A stretch of DNA of 64,000 bases. Origin: SPCO01 sp964427285 (GTDB lineage: Bacteria; Chloroflexota; Limnocylindria; Limnocylindrales; CSP1-4). Where the stretch lies: contig CAYRTS010000006.1 in the NCBI GenBank assembly GCA_964427285.1, positions 14,889 through 78,888 of the forward strand, given 5' to 3'. The position numbers and the translations under genes were made by a program. The notes under the pieces are model-generated. The model saw nothing but the letters and a program-made list of their open reading frames with translations, ran no database searches and was not told where the DNA came from. Positions 8,131 through 15,201 of this stretch are shown here, piece by piece (positions within the stretch are counted from its first letter, which is position 1; each line of letters starts with the position of its first letter).

Positions 8131-9359
8131 GCGCGAGCCTCAGGCGCCACCTTGCCGGCGAGCCCGGACATCGACATCAGGAAGGGCGCATCGTCGCCGA
8201 CGTTGGAGAGGGCGAGTGGACGACCGGCCTTGCGCGCCGCGACAGCGTCGTCGGAGCAGACCGGGCACTTCGGGTCGCGGCGAAGCTTCAACTCGGTGAA
8301 TTCCGTCTCGAGGGCATCGAACAGGAGCAGACGACCCGCCAGCGTTTGCCCGATCCCGAGGAGCACCTTGATGGCCTCGTTGGCCTGGAGCAACCCGAGG
8401 ATGCCGGGAACGACACCGAGCACCCCAGCGACCGAGCAGCCGGGCGCAAGCTCCGGCGGCGGTGGGGTGGGATAGAGGCACCGATAGCACGGGCCCTGGT
8501 ACGGGATGAACGTGGTGAGCTGCCCCTCGAAGCGAAACACACTGGCGTGGATGACCGGGATGCCGGCCGCGACCGCCGCGTCGTTGACGATGTAGCGGGT
8601 TTCGAACGTATCGGTCCCATCGAGGATCACGTCGTAGCCCGCGATCAGGCGCTGCACGTTGTCGGCGACCAGCATTTCGTCGTGGGCGACCACCTTCACG
8701 TCCGGGTTCAGCCCCTCGATCGTCAGGCGCGCGGATTCGGTCTTCTTCTGGCCGACCCGGGCGGTCGAATGGATGATCTGGCGCTGGAGGTTGGACATGT
8801 CGACGATGTCGAAGTCGACGATCCCGATCGTGCCGACTCCGGCCGCCGCGAGGTAGAGCGCCGCCGGCGAGCCGAGACCGCCGGCGCCGATGATCAGGGC
8901 CTTTGAGCCGAGGAGGCGAGCCTGACCGTTGAGCCCGACCTCCGGGATGAGCAGGTGCCGGCTATAGCGCTGCCGCTGGTCCGGCGTGAGGGACGGCGGC
9001 GTCGTCCACTTGAGGCCCTGCGACTTCCAGGCCTGGAAGCCGCCACTCATCGAAGCAACCGTTTCGTAGCCCATCTGGCTGAGCGTCTGGGCGGCGAACA
9101 GCGAGCGCACGCCTCCCGCGCAATAGAGCACGACGGGCCGCGAGCGATCCGGCAGATCGCCTTCGATGCCCTGCTCGAGATAGCTCTTGGCGACGTGGAC
9201 GGCGCCGTCGATGTGGCCCTGTTCCCACTCGTGGGCCTCGCGCACGTCGACGAGGACGGGCGGCACCGGCGCCTCGAGCAGCAGGGTGACCTCGGCTGGG
9301 GTCACCTCGCGGATCTCGGCTCTGGCCGCTCGCATGAGGTCTGAGAAGGTCTTTGGCAT
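8127..9359 (-). CDS. moeB: Rhodanese-MoeB/ThiF fusion, sulfur-carrier activating enzyme
   Basis: A 410-aa fusion. An N-terminal rhodanese domain (about 15-115) has the active-site Cys80 in LYCAGGVRS. An E1-like ThiF/MoeB domain follows, with the ATP-binding GAGGLGS near 158-164, RQIIHS, and paired zinc cysteines CYRC and CPVC. It would adenylate the CysO C-terminus and deliver persulfide sulfur. Domain order is the reverse of mycobacterial MoeZ, where rhodanese is C-terminal. The ATG at 9359 is chosen because the rhodanese fold starts soon after; residues upstream in the open frame are low-complexity. First gene of the moeB-cysO-cysM(-mec) cluster. Confidence 0.92.
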   Translation of the reverse strand: MPKTFSDLMRAARAEIREVTPAEVTLLLEAPVPPVLVDVREAHEWEQGHIDGAVHVAKSYLEQGIEGDLPDRSRPVVLYCAGGVRSLFAAQTLSQMGYETVASMSGGFQAWKSQGLKWTTPPSLTPDQRQRYSRHLLIPEVGLNGQARLLGSKALIIGAGGLGSPAALYLAAAGVGTIGIVDFDIVDMSNLQRQIIHSTARVGQKKTESARLTIEGLNPDVKVVAHDEMLVADNVQRLIAGYDVILDGTDTFETRYIVNDAAVAAGIPVIHASVFRFEGQLTTFIPYQGPCYRCLYPTPPPPELAPGCSVAGVLGVVPGILGLLQANEAIKVLLGIGQTLAGRLLLFDALETEFTELKLRRDPKCPVCSDDAVAARKAGRPLALSNVGDDAPFLMSMSGLAGKVAPEARA

Positions 9360-9532
9360 GGGCGTTGGGCTCCGATGATCGACGGGCTGGCAGCCGGTTC
9401 GACGCCAGGGCGGTGGGTTGGGAGGTGGATGCCCGCGGACCGATCCGCTGGGCTGGGTGCGCCGGCTCAGGCCGGCCGACGACACCTGCAGCGGCGCTCG
9501 ATCCAGCTCGTGGCGGATGCGCCAAGCGGGCT

Positions 9533-9576
9533 CGTGCGCCCGGTCGTGCGCCCGGTCATGCGCCGGGTCATGCGCC
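9533..9576. repeat. 12-bp tandem repeat across the sufU stop codon
   Basis: Three full copies and one partial copy of a 12-bp unit (cgtgcgcccggt and variants with one or two changes) run from 9533 to 9576. The array covers the sufU stop codon (9568-9570), so slippage could alter the SufU tail or its stop. Unit length is a multiple of three, which keeps the frame. Confidence 0.6.
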
Positions 9577-9984
9577 AGCCTCGGCCGGGCTCGGCGTCCG
9601 GTTGGTCGGATCGGCGGCGCCCAGGTCCGACAAGACGTGCTGGAGACTGTCGTGGCTGAGCATGGCGCACTTGAGGCGGGCCGGGCTGATCTCGATCCCC
9701 AGCAACTCGAGCAGGTCGTCGGCGCGGAAGCCGGTCACCTCGGACAGGGGCTTGCCCTTGATCTCGTCGGTCAGGAGGCTGGCACTGGCCTGGGAAATGG
9801 CGCAACCCCGACCGGTGAACCCGACGCGATCCACGATCCCGTCCTTCACGCCCAGCATCAGCGTGATCCGATCGCCGCACAGCGGATTGGCGCCCTCATA
9901 GCTGGCGTCCGCGTCCTCGATGACCCCGAAGTTGTGGGGCCGCCGATAGTGCTCCAGGATGTAGTCGCGATACAGGTCGTCCAT
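9568..9984 (-). CDS. sufU: SufU-type Fe-S assembly sulfurtransferase/scaffold
   Basis: A 138-aa SufU/IscU-fold protein. The zinc ligands are present: Cys36 and Asp38 in LCGDRI, Cys61 in GRGCAIS and Cys106 in LKCAML. The segment between the second and third Cys is longer than in IscU, as is typical of SufU, which accepts persulfide from SufS. The N-terminus DDLYRDYILEHYRRPHNFG is canonical, so the ATG at 9984 is used, not the longer open frame to 10353. The last ~20 residues are disordered and overlap a repeat. A TACACT box lies 9 nt upstream. It is about 3 kb from sufS and not in the sufCS operon. Confidence 0.93.
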   Translation of the reverse strand: MDDLYRDYILEHYRRPHNFGVIEDADASYEGANPLCGDRITLMLGVKDGIVDRVGFTGRGCAISQASASLLTDEIKGKPLSEVTGFRADDLLELLGIEISPARLKCAMLSHDSLQHVLSDLGAADPTNRTPSPAEAGA

Positions 9985-10011
9985 GCTCGCCCGAGTGTAC
10001 CGCGAGACGCC

Positions 10012-10036
10012 AATCCCGACTACCGGGGTCGGATAT
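10012..10036. promoter_or_regulatory. Candidate Rrf2 operator upstream of sufU
   Basis: The site reads AATCCCGA-N9-TCGGATAT. Its left half and 9-nt spacing are identical to the perfect inverted repeat in front of rrf2 at 15739-15763, while the right half matches in its TCGG core and last base. It starts 28 bp upstream of the sufU ATG, in the -35 region for a TACACT -10 at 9994-9999. Shared control of sufU and rrf2-sufCS by the Rrf2 protein is inference. Confidence 0.4.
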
Positions 10037-10310
10037 GCGCCTGTCCCGGCCACCGAGCCTGTGCCCCGCCACCGAGCCATCGGCGATTCCAACCCCATGG
10101 GTCTACGCGCTACACCGGTGCCGATTTCTCCAACCACCCTGGCAACCTCGGTCGGCGGCGGCCGAAACGCGTCGAAGCTGCCAACCTGGTTGAGGATGAC
10201 GACCGCTCGGACGCCCGTGGTGGCCCGTAGCCAACCCCATTGGAATGCCGGCTGCCCCTTGACACGGTGGCGAAACCGCAGGTCAATCAGCCGGGTCGAC
10301 GATCGACAAC

Positions 10311-10365
10311 CTCGTACTTGACCGAATGGTACGAGCACGTATGATGTGGACACGTATCCTGTGGA
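10311..10365 (+). promoter_or_regulatory. Autoregulated promoter of the RHH antitoxin-PIN toxin operon
   Basis: TTGACC (10318-10323), a 16-bp spacer and TATGAT (10340-10345) form a strong promoter. Two operator-like elements overlap it: a perfect inverted repeat CTCGTAC (10311-10317) and GTACGAG (10329-10335) around the -35, and two adjacent 15-bp direct repeats (10336-10350, 10351-10365; cacgtat-N3-gtgga form) over the -10 and start point. Ribbon-helix-helix antitoxins bind such repeated sites. Confidence 0.6.
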
Positions 10366-10371
10366 GTCCCT

Positions 10372-10599
10372 GTGAACATCACCCTCGCCATCGATGAAAA
10401 ACTAGCCGAGGACGCACGACGCGCCGCCAAGAGCATGGGCATGAGCTTGAACCAGGCCGTGCGGCTCTATCTCGAACGCCTGGCTGGCCGCGATCAGCTC
10501 GACGCGGAGCTGGCAGCGTTCGAGCAATCAGCGCGGAGCCGGCCCGCTGGCGAGGACCGCTGGAAGTTCGATCGCGAAGAGCTGCATGAGCGCCCGTAG
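10372..10599 (+). CDS. Ribbon-helix-helix antitoxin of a PIN toxin
   Basis: A 75-aa protein. The first strand MNITLAIDEKLAEDARRAAK followed by MGMSLNQAVRLYLERL is the ribbon-helix-helix DNA-binding fold. The C-terminal half is acidic and probably disordered (DRWKFDREELHERP), the part that would wrap the toxin. The start is GTG at 10372 with GGAG at 10363-10366 as ribosome site. It overlaps the toxin gene by 14 nt. Antitoxin identity rests on the fold, size and neighbour; the exact family (VapB-like) is not certain. Confidence 0.82.
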   Translation: MNITLAIDEKLAEDARRAAKSMGMSLNQAVRLYLERLAGRDQLDAELAAFEQSARSRPAGEDRWKFDREELHERP

Positions 10600-11041
10600 C
10601 TTCATCGATACGAACATCCTTCTCTACGCGGACTCACCAACCGATCCCGAAAAGCAGTCCATCGCACTGGCGCTGATTGCTGAGCAGCTGCGTGCAGGAT
10701 CTGGTGTGATCTCGATGCAGGTGTTGCATGAATTCGCTGCAGCCGGGCTGAAGAAACTCGCTCTGCCCGACAGCCTGGTGCAAAGCCGCATCGATCTGTA
10801 CTCACGGTTCGACATCGTCACCCCCGGTGTTGGTGCCTTGAAGGAGGCCTTGGCGCTGCGGGTGATGCATGCGCTTTCGTTCTGGGACGCACTGATCATC
10901 CAGGCCGCACGTGACGGCGGTTGCTCAACGCTGCTGACCGAGGATCTCGCCACAGGCGCAACCATCGGAGGTGTGCTGATCGTGAACCCCTTCGAGATCG
11001 AGGCCTCAACCGATCCGGGCCGAGGCGAGCGTCGAGCGTAG
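10586..11041 (+). CDS. PIN-domain ribonuclease toxin (VapC-like)
   Basis: A 151-aa PIN domain. The acidic catalytic set is visible: Asp8 in FIDTNILLY, Glu in VLHEFAAA, Asp in SFWDALIIQAA, and Asp in LLTEDLATG. PIN toxins cleave RNA (tRNA, rRNA or mRNA) with Mg2+ when the antitoxin is lost. It is translated from a start inside the antitoxin gene, so expression is coupled. The last ~15 residues are Arg/Glu-rich and probably disordered. Confidence 0.88.
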   Translation: MSARSFIDTNILLYADSPTDPEKQSIALALIAEQLRAGSGVISMQVLHEFAAAGLKKLALPDSLVQSRIDLYSRFDIVTPGVGALKEALALRVMHALSFWDALIIQAARDGGCSTLLTEDLATGATIGGVLIVNPFEIEASTDPGRGERRA

Positions 11042-11232
11042 CCAAACGGTGGACTGACGCGGCTGGCTGGTCGGGTCGGGCTCGGTCGCCGACGAACTTC
11101 GACTTCGGATGCCTGGAGTAGGCGGCTCGGCCGAGTCGTGCGAACGAGGGCAACCTCGGATGTGAATACACTCTGCACTCGGAGCGAAGTCGGACGCACG
11201 TCACCCTGGCCCCACCGGAGGAAGAACAAGTC

Positions 11233-12186
11233 ATGAGTCGTAGGCCGCTCGACAAGACTGCGTCCCCCTTCGACGACATCGGCCTCCTGACCGAGCTCGA
11301 GCCCGAAGCCGGGCGCCTGTACGACCGCCACGCCAGGGTCGCCCAGGAGTGGTTCCCCCACGAGTACATCCCGTACCGCCTCGGCCGCGACTTCGACAAG
11401 GAACCGTGGACCCCCGACCAGCCACGCCTGACCGGGGTCGCCCAGACAGCGTTCGAGATCGGCCTGCTAACCGAGGACAACCTACCGAGCTACCACCGCC
11501 TGATCCATGGGATGTTCGGCAAGGGTGACGGCGCGTGGATCAACTGGGTCGGACGCTGGACGGCTGAGGAGGGCCGCCACGCGATCGTCCTCCGCGATTA
11601 CCTGACGGTCACGAGGAACATCGACCCGATCGCCCTCGAGCGTGGTCGGATGACCCAGCTTCAGCAGGGCTACAACCATGACTCGCCGGGCCTTCTCCGC
11701 GGCCTCGCCTACGTCGCGTTCCAGGAGCTTGCGACGCGGATCGCCCACCGCAACACGGGCCGCTACTCTGACGACCCGGTCGCCGACAAGATCATGATCC
11801 GGATTGCGGCCGACGAGAACCTCCACATGGTCTTCTACCGCGACATCCTGGCTGCCGCGATCAAGATCGATCCATCAGCGGCGGTCCGCGCGGTGGTGGA
11901 CGAGGTGCTCGCGTTCCAGATGCCAGGTGCCGGAATCCCCGGGTTCCTGCGCAAGGCCGCGACAATCGCCAAGGCCGGGATCTATGACCTCCGTGTCCAT
12001 CGCGACGAGGTGCTCCTGCCGATCATCGGGCACTGGCGGATCTTCGAGCTGGATGGGCTCGACGCGGCCGCCGAGGCGGCCCGCAAGAAGCTCGAGGAGC
12101 ATCTTGAGACGCTGGACGCGGCAGCGAAGCGGTTCGAGGAGAAGTTGCTCGGCTCGACCACGCCACGGATCGCCCGCGCCGGCTGA
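11233..12186 (+). CDS. desA: Acyl-[acyl-carrier-protein] desaturase (di-iron, DesA/FAB2 type)
   Basis: A 317-aa soluble ferritin-like desaturase. The two di-iron motifs are present: EEGRH near residue 115 and DENLH near residue 196. WFPHEYIPYRLGRDF and NWVGRWTAEEGRH match plant stearoyl-ACP and mycobacterial DesA enzymes. Using O2 and reduced ferredoxin, it would introduce a double bond into acyl-ACP, implying an aerobic host. A GGAGGA ribosome site precedes the ATG at 11233 in the 191-bp upstream region. It is a single gene, convergent with the next toxin-antitoxin pair. A charged coiled-coil-like tail follows the catalytic domain. Confidence 0.92.
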   Translation: MSRRPLDKTASPFDDIGLLTELEPEAGRLYDRHARVAQEWFPHEYIPYRLGRDFDKEPWTPDQPRLTGVAQTAFEIGLLTEDNLPSYHRLIHGMFGKGDGAWINWVGRWTAEEGRHAIVLRDYLTVTRNIDPIALERGRMTQLQQGYNHDSPGLLRGLAYVAFQELATRIAHRNTGRYSDDPVADKIMIRIAADENLHMVFYRDILAAAIKIDPSAAVRAVVDEVLAFQMPGAGIPGFLRKAATIAKAGIYDLRVHRDEVLLPIIGHWRIFELDGLDAAAEAARKKLEEHLETLDAAAKRFEEKLLGSTTPRIARAG

Positions 12187-12227
12187 AACCGACTCGTGGG
12201 ACGTTCGCGAGCGTCAGTCGCCGGTTT
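12186..12227. terminator. Hairpin between convergent desA and PIN toxin genes
   Basis: AAACCGACT (12186-12194) can pair with AGTCGCCGGTTT (12216-12227) with a small bulge. An inner ACG/CGT stem lies around TCGCGA, filling the 44-bp gap between two stop codons. A short T-rich stretch follows on the plus strand. A bidirectional terminator is likely but the U-tract is weak. Confidence 0.45.
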
Positions 12228-12230
12228 AGT

Positions 12231-12638
12231 TCAGCGAGACGGGTCGACGATCGTCAGGCCCGCGAACGCGGCCCTGTGGAATCCGCGATCCCTCGTCAGC
12301 AATCGGTCGGCCTGCTCGGCGGCATGCGCACCGACGAGGAAGTCCGTAACAACACGTTCACGAGGTCCACCGCGACGCCGATAGGCTCGCCATGCGACGC
12401 CAGCCCGGCTAGCGGCACTCTGCACGATCGCGGAGTACTCGATCGGGATGCGCGCGAGTGACGCCTCGGTCTTCGAGGTGTCCGGGAACGCCGCCAGAAC
12501 CTCGGCCCAGACGGCGTCGCAAGCGATGAGAGGGCCCTCGTTCCGACATCGCCTCGCAGCGGCGAGGGAGGCACGCCCGAACTGCGGATCAGCACCAAGA
12601 ATGTCGATCAGCACGCTCGAATCGATAGCGGTGATCAA
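12231..12638 (-). CDS. vapC: PIN-domain toxin VapC
   Basis: A 135-aa PIN-domain nuclease. The acidic residues are Asp6 in AIDSSVLIDIL, Glu in VWAEVLAAF, Asp in VTDFLVGAHA and Asp in LLTRDRGF. The last two motifs are the usual VapC C-terminal metal site. It overlaps the upstream AbrB-type antitoxin gene by 4 nt. The sequence is quite different from the PIN toxin at 10586, so this is not a recent duplication. Confidence 0.92.
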   Translation of the reverse strand: MITAIDSSVLIDILGADPQFGRASLAAARRCRNEGPLIACDAVWAEVLAAFPDTSKTEASLARIPIEYSAIVQSAASRAGVAWRAYRRRGGPRERVVTDFLVGAHAAEQADRLLTRDRGFHRAAFAGLTIVDPSR

Positions 12639-12880
12639 GCCGGTTCATCCTCGTCCGGACCCGGTCCCCGGATCTCCCGAAGGAATGCGTCGGTCCCGCC
12701 CTCGGGCAGCGTCAGAGTCCCGTAAAGCTCATCGAGCGTATCTACGGGCGCGAGCCGGCGACCAATCAGTCTGCCCTCAGCCTCCTCGAAGTCCAGGACT
12801 GTGCCGGGGCGCAGCCCGAGGCGATCCCGCAGGCGCTTCGGGATCGTGATCTGGCCCTTCTCGCTGACCGTGGTTTTCAT
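12635..12880 (-). CDS. vapB: AbrB/SpoVT-type antitoxin of VapC
   Basis: An 81-aa protein whose N-terminus (TTVSEKGQITIPKRLRDRLG) is the swapped-hairpin SpoVT/AbrB DNA-binding domain; PGTVLDFEE follows. The acidic C-terminal half (TLPEGGTDAFLREI) is the toxin-binding part. The ATG at 12880 is chosen over an upstream TTG (12916) because the latter is better read as the -35 hexamer of a leaderless promoter and because AbrB domains start directly at this point. Confidence 0.88.
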   Translation of the reverse strand: MKTTVSEKGQITIPKRLRDRLGLRPGTVLDFEEAEGRLIGRRLAPVDTLDELYGTLTLPEGGTDAFLREIRGPGPDEDEPA

Positions 12881-12886
12881 ACCTCG

Positions 12887-12916
12887 ATGGTACGACTCGC
12901 ATACCGCCAACGTCAA
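12887..12916 (-). promoter_or_regulatory. Leaderless promoter of vapBC
   Basis: On the minus strand TTGACG (12911-12916), an 18-bp spacer and TACCAT (12887-12892) end 6 nt before the ATG at 12880, which places the start of transcription at the A of the start codon. The -10 is the same hexamer as in front of the HxlR gene. Confidence 0.5.
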
Positions 12917-12961
12917 GGAACTGAACGGGTCAGCAACGCTCCGATTCGCAGAGTTCGATCC

Positions 12962-14275
12962 TCAGGCGCCGAAGACCTTCTGGACCCCCAGGAGGCCCGC
13001 GACCAGGGCATCGATGTCCTCGCGGGTCGAGTAGACGTTGAATGAAGCTCGCGCGGTAGCCGCGAGGTCGAGGCGTTCGTGGAGCGGCATCGTGCAGTGG
13101 TGGCCGGCGCGGACGGCGATGCCGTAGCGGTCGAGGACCTGGGCGACGTCGTGCGGGTGGATGCCCGGCAGGTTGAACGGGACCACTCCGCCACGCCGGT
13201 CAGGGTCGAGCGGGCCGTAGAGCTCGATCCCGGGCACCTGACGCGGGAGCACGTCTAGGGCGTAGGCCACGAGGTCGCGCTCGTGCTCGCGGACGGCAGC
13301 CATGCCCAGCGCCCCGAGGTACTCGGCCGCAACACCCAGCCCGATCGCGTCCCCGACGGCCGGCGTGCCCGCCTCGAACTTCCAGGGGATCTCGTTGAAC
13401 TCGGAGCGGCGCAGGTGGACCTCGCGGATCATCTCGCCGCCGGCGAGGAACGGGGGCATCGACTCCAGCAGTTCGCGCCGGGCCCACAGCGCGCCGGAGC
13501 CCATCGGCGCCAGCATCTTGTGGCCGCTGAAGGCATAGAAATCGCAGCCGATCGCCGTCACATCCACCGGCACATGCGGGACCGCCTGGGCGCCATCGAT
13601 CAGGACGAGCGCGCCGGCCGCGTGCGCCATCTCGGTCATCTCGCGGACCGGGTTGATCGTGCCGAGCGTGTTCGAGACGTGGGTAAAGGCGACCAGCTTC
13701 GGCTTGAGGCGCAGGAGCACCTCGAAGACATCGAGGCGGAGGATCCCGTCGTCCGTGATCGGGATGAATTCGAGGTCGCCGTCCTTCTCCTGGACCAGGA
13801 GCTGCCACGGGACGAGGTTGGCGTGGTGCTCCATCTCCGTGAGGATGATCTGGTCGCCCTTGGCGACGTTCCGGCGGCCCCACGAATAGGCGACCAGGTT
13901 GATCGCCTCGGTCGCGTTGCGGGTAAAGACGACCTCGTGGCTGTCCGGCGCATTGATGAACCGGGCGACCCTGGCGCGGGCCTGTTCGTACGCCGCGGTG
14001 GCCTTTTCGCCGATCGTGTAGATCCCGCGATGGACGTTGGCGTTGTACTCGCGGTAGTAGGTGTCCATCGCCTCGAGGACGGCGCGCGGCTTCTGGCTGG
14101 TGGATGCGGAGTCGAGGTAGACGAGCCGGTGGCTGTTGATCTCCTGGTCGAGGATCGGGAAATCGAGGCGGACGACGTGTGGATCGAAGGTGCGCGCGGC
14201 GATCGGGAGAGGGGCAGCGGTCGCAGGTTCAGAACTGGCCTGGCTGTTGGCCTGGCTGGTCGTCTCGATCGCCAT
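12962..14275 (-). CDS. sufS: Cysteine desulfurase SufS
   Basis: A 437-aa class V aminotransferase-fold enzyme that takes sulfur from cysteine to give a persulfide for Fe-S assembly. The PLP lysine is Lys253 in FSGHKML; the persulfide cysteine is Cys394 in AGHHCTMPLH, the group II (SufS) form. FTRNATEAINLVA and HHANLVPW are family blocks. The ATG at 14275 is used, because the longer frame runs into sufC; ~28 residues before the fold are Ala/Ser/Gln-rich. Third gene of rrf2-sufC-sufS with a 16-nt gap to sufC. Confidence 0.95.
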   Translation of the reverse strand: MAIETTSQANSQASSEPATAAPLPIAARTFDPHVVRLDFPILDQEINSHRLVYLDSASTSQKPRAVLEAMDTYYREYNANVHRGIYTIGEKATAAYEQARARVARFINAPDSHEVVFTRNATEAINLVAYSWGRRNVAKGDQIILTEMEHHANLVPWQLLVQEKDGDLEFIPITDDGILRLDVFEVLLRLKPKLVAFTHVSNTLGTINPVREMTEMAHAAGALVLIDGAQAVPHVPVDVTAIGCDFYAFSGHKMLAPMGSGALWARRELLESMPPFLAGGEMIREVHLRRSEFNEIPWKFEAGTPAVGDAIGLGVAAEYLGALGMAAVREHERDLVAYALDVLPRQVPGIELYGPLDPDRRGGVVPFNLPGIHPHDVAQVLDRYGIAVRAGHHCTMPLHERLDLAATARASFNVYSTREDIDALVAGLLGVQKVFGA

Positions 14276-14291
14276 CGGTGATCTCGCCCGG

Positions 14292-15194
14292 CTAGCGGGC
14301 GGCCTCCACGGGCTCGCGCTCGGCACCAGCCGGCGCCTGGGGGACGAGCAGCGCCTCGTCGGGCAGGTCCGGCGAGAGGCCAGCTTCGCGCAGGATCGGG
14401 CCGTAACCCTCGTCCTCGAGGCGCAGTGCCAGCTCCTTGCCACCGGACTTGACGATCCGGCCCTGGGCCAGCACATGGACGACATCCGGGGTGATGTAGT
14501 TGAGCAGTCGCTGGTAGTGGGTGATCAGCAAGACGCCGAGGTTCGGGTTGAGCATCGCATTGACGCCCTCGGCCACGATCCGCAGCGCATCGATGTCCAG
14601 CCCTGAGTCGGTCTCGTCGAGGATCGCCATCTCGGGCTCCAAAACCGCCATCTGGAGCATCTCGAGACGCTTCTTCTCACCGCCGGAGAAGCCCTCGTTG
14701 ACGTAGCGTGAGGCGAATCCCTCGTCCATCCGCAACATCGCCATCTTCTCGCGCATCTTGTTGCGGAAGTCGCGCATGGAGATGCCACCGCGCATCGGGT
14801 CCGTGGGGTCGACGTCCGGGTTCTTGTCGATCCCCTGGAGCTTGGCATTGAGCGCCGAGCGGATGAAGCTCGCTACGCTAAGGCCGGGGATGGCGGTCGG
14901 GTACTGGAAGGCGAGGAAGATGCCCAGACGTGCGCGCTTGTCGGGGCTGAGCTTGAGGAGGTCGCGGCCCTGCCAGGTCACCGTGCCGCCTTTCACGACG
15001 TATGCGGGATGGCCCATCAGCGCGTACGCAAGGGTCGTCTTGCCGGAGCCGTTGGGGCCCATGATCGCGTGGACCTCGCCCTTGCCGACGGTGAGGTCGA
15101 TCCCCTGGAGGATCTCGGTCTCGGGATGGGCGATCGGCGCGACGCGCAGGCCGCGGATGACGAGCTGGTCTGGGGCGGCGGCGGTGTCGCTCAC
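14292..15194 (-). CDS. sufC: Fe-S cluster assembly ATPase SufC
   Basis: A 300-aa ABC-type ATPase. Walker A is GPNGSGKTT (46-54), the signature is FSGGEKKRLE, and Walker B leads into LDETDSGLDID. The Q-loop region FQYPTAIPG and the GGEKKR signature are characteristic of SufC. It normally works in the SufBC2D scaffold. No sufB or sufD gene is in this window, so partners must be encoded elsewhere. Length is slightly above the usual ~250 aa owing to insertions around 105-120 and a C-terminal tail. It starts 7 bp after the rrf2 stop. Confidence 0.96.
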   Translation of the reverse strand: MSDTAAAPDQLVIRGLRVAPIAHPETEILQGIDLTVGKGEVHAIMGPNGSGKTTLAYALMGHPAYVVKGGTVTWQGRDLLKLSPDKRARLGIFLAFQYPTAIPGLSVASFIRSALNAKLQGIDKNPDVDPTDPMRGGISMRDFRNKMREKMAMLRMDEGFASRYVNEGFSGGEKKRLEMLQMAVLEPEMAILDETDSGLDIDALRIVAEGVNAMLNPNLGVLLITHYQRLLNYITPDVVHVLAQGRIVKSGGKELALRLEDEGYGPILREAGLSPDLPDEALLVPQAPAGAEREPVEAAR

Positions 15195-15201
15195 GAGGGG
15201 G

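Larger units (their letters stand above)
9985..10371. other. Intergenic region sufU / toxin-antitoxin
   Basis: This 387-bp stretch lies between divergent sufU and the antitoxin gene. It holds a candidate Rrf2 site near sufU (10012-10036) and the antitoxin promoter (10311-10365). Between 10037 and 10310 the frames give low-complexity Pro/Arg-rich products with no recognisable family, and I see no gene there. Confidence 0.5.

Noticed and set aside
12635..12916. TTG at 12916 as start of the AbrB-type antitoxin
   Set aside because: The TTG is the first part of a TTGACG -35 box with correct spacing to TACCAT; the AbrB fold starts at the ATG at 12880.
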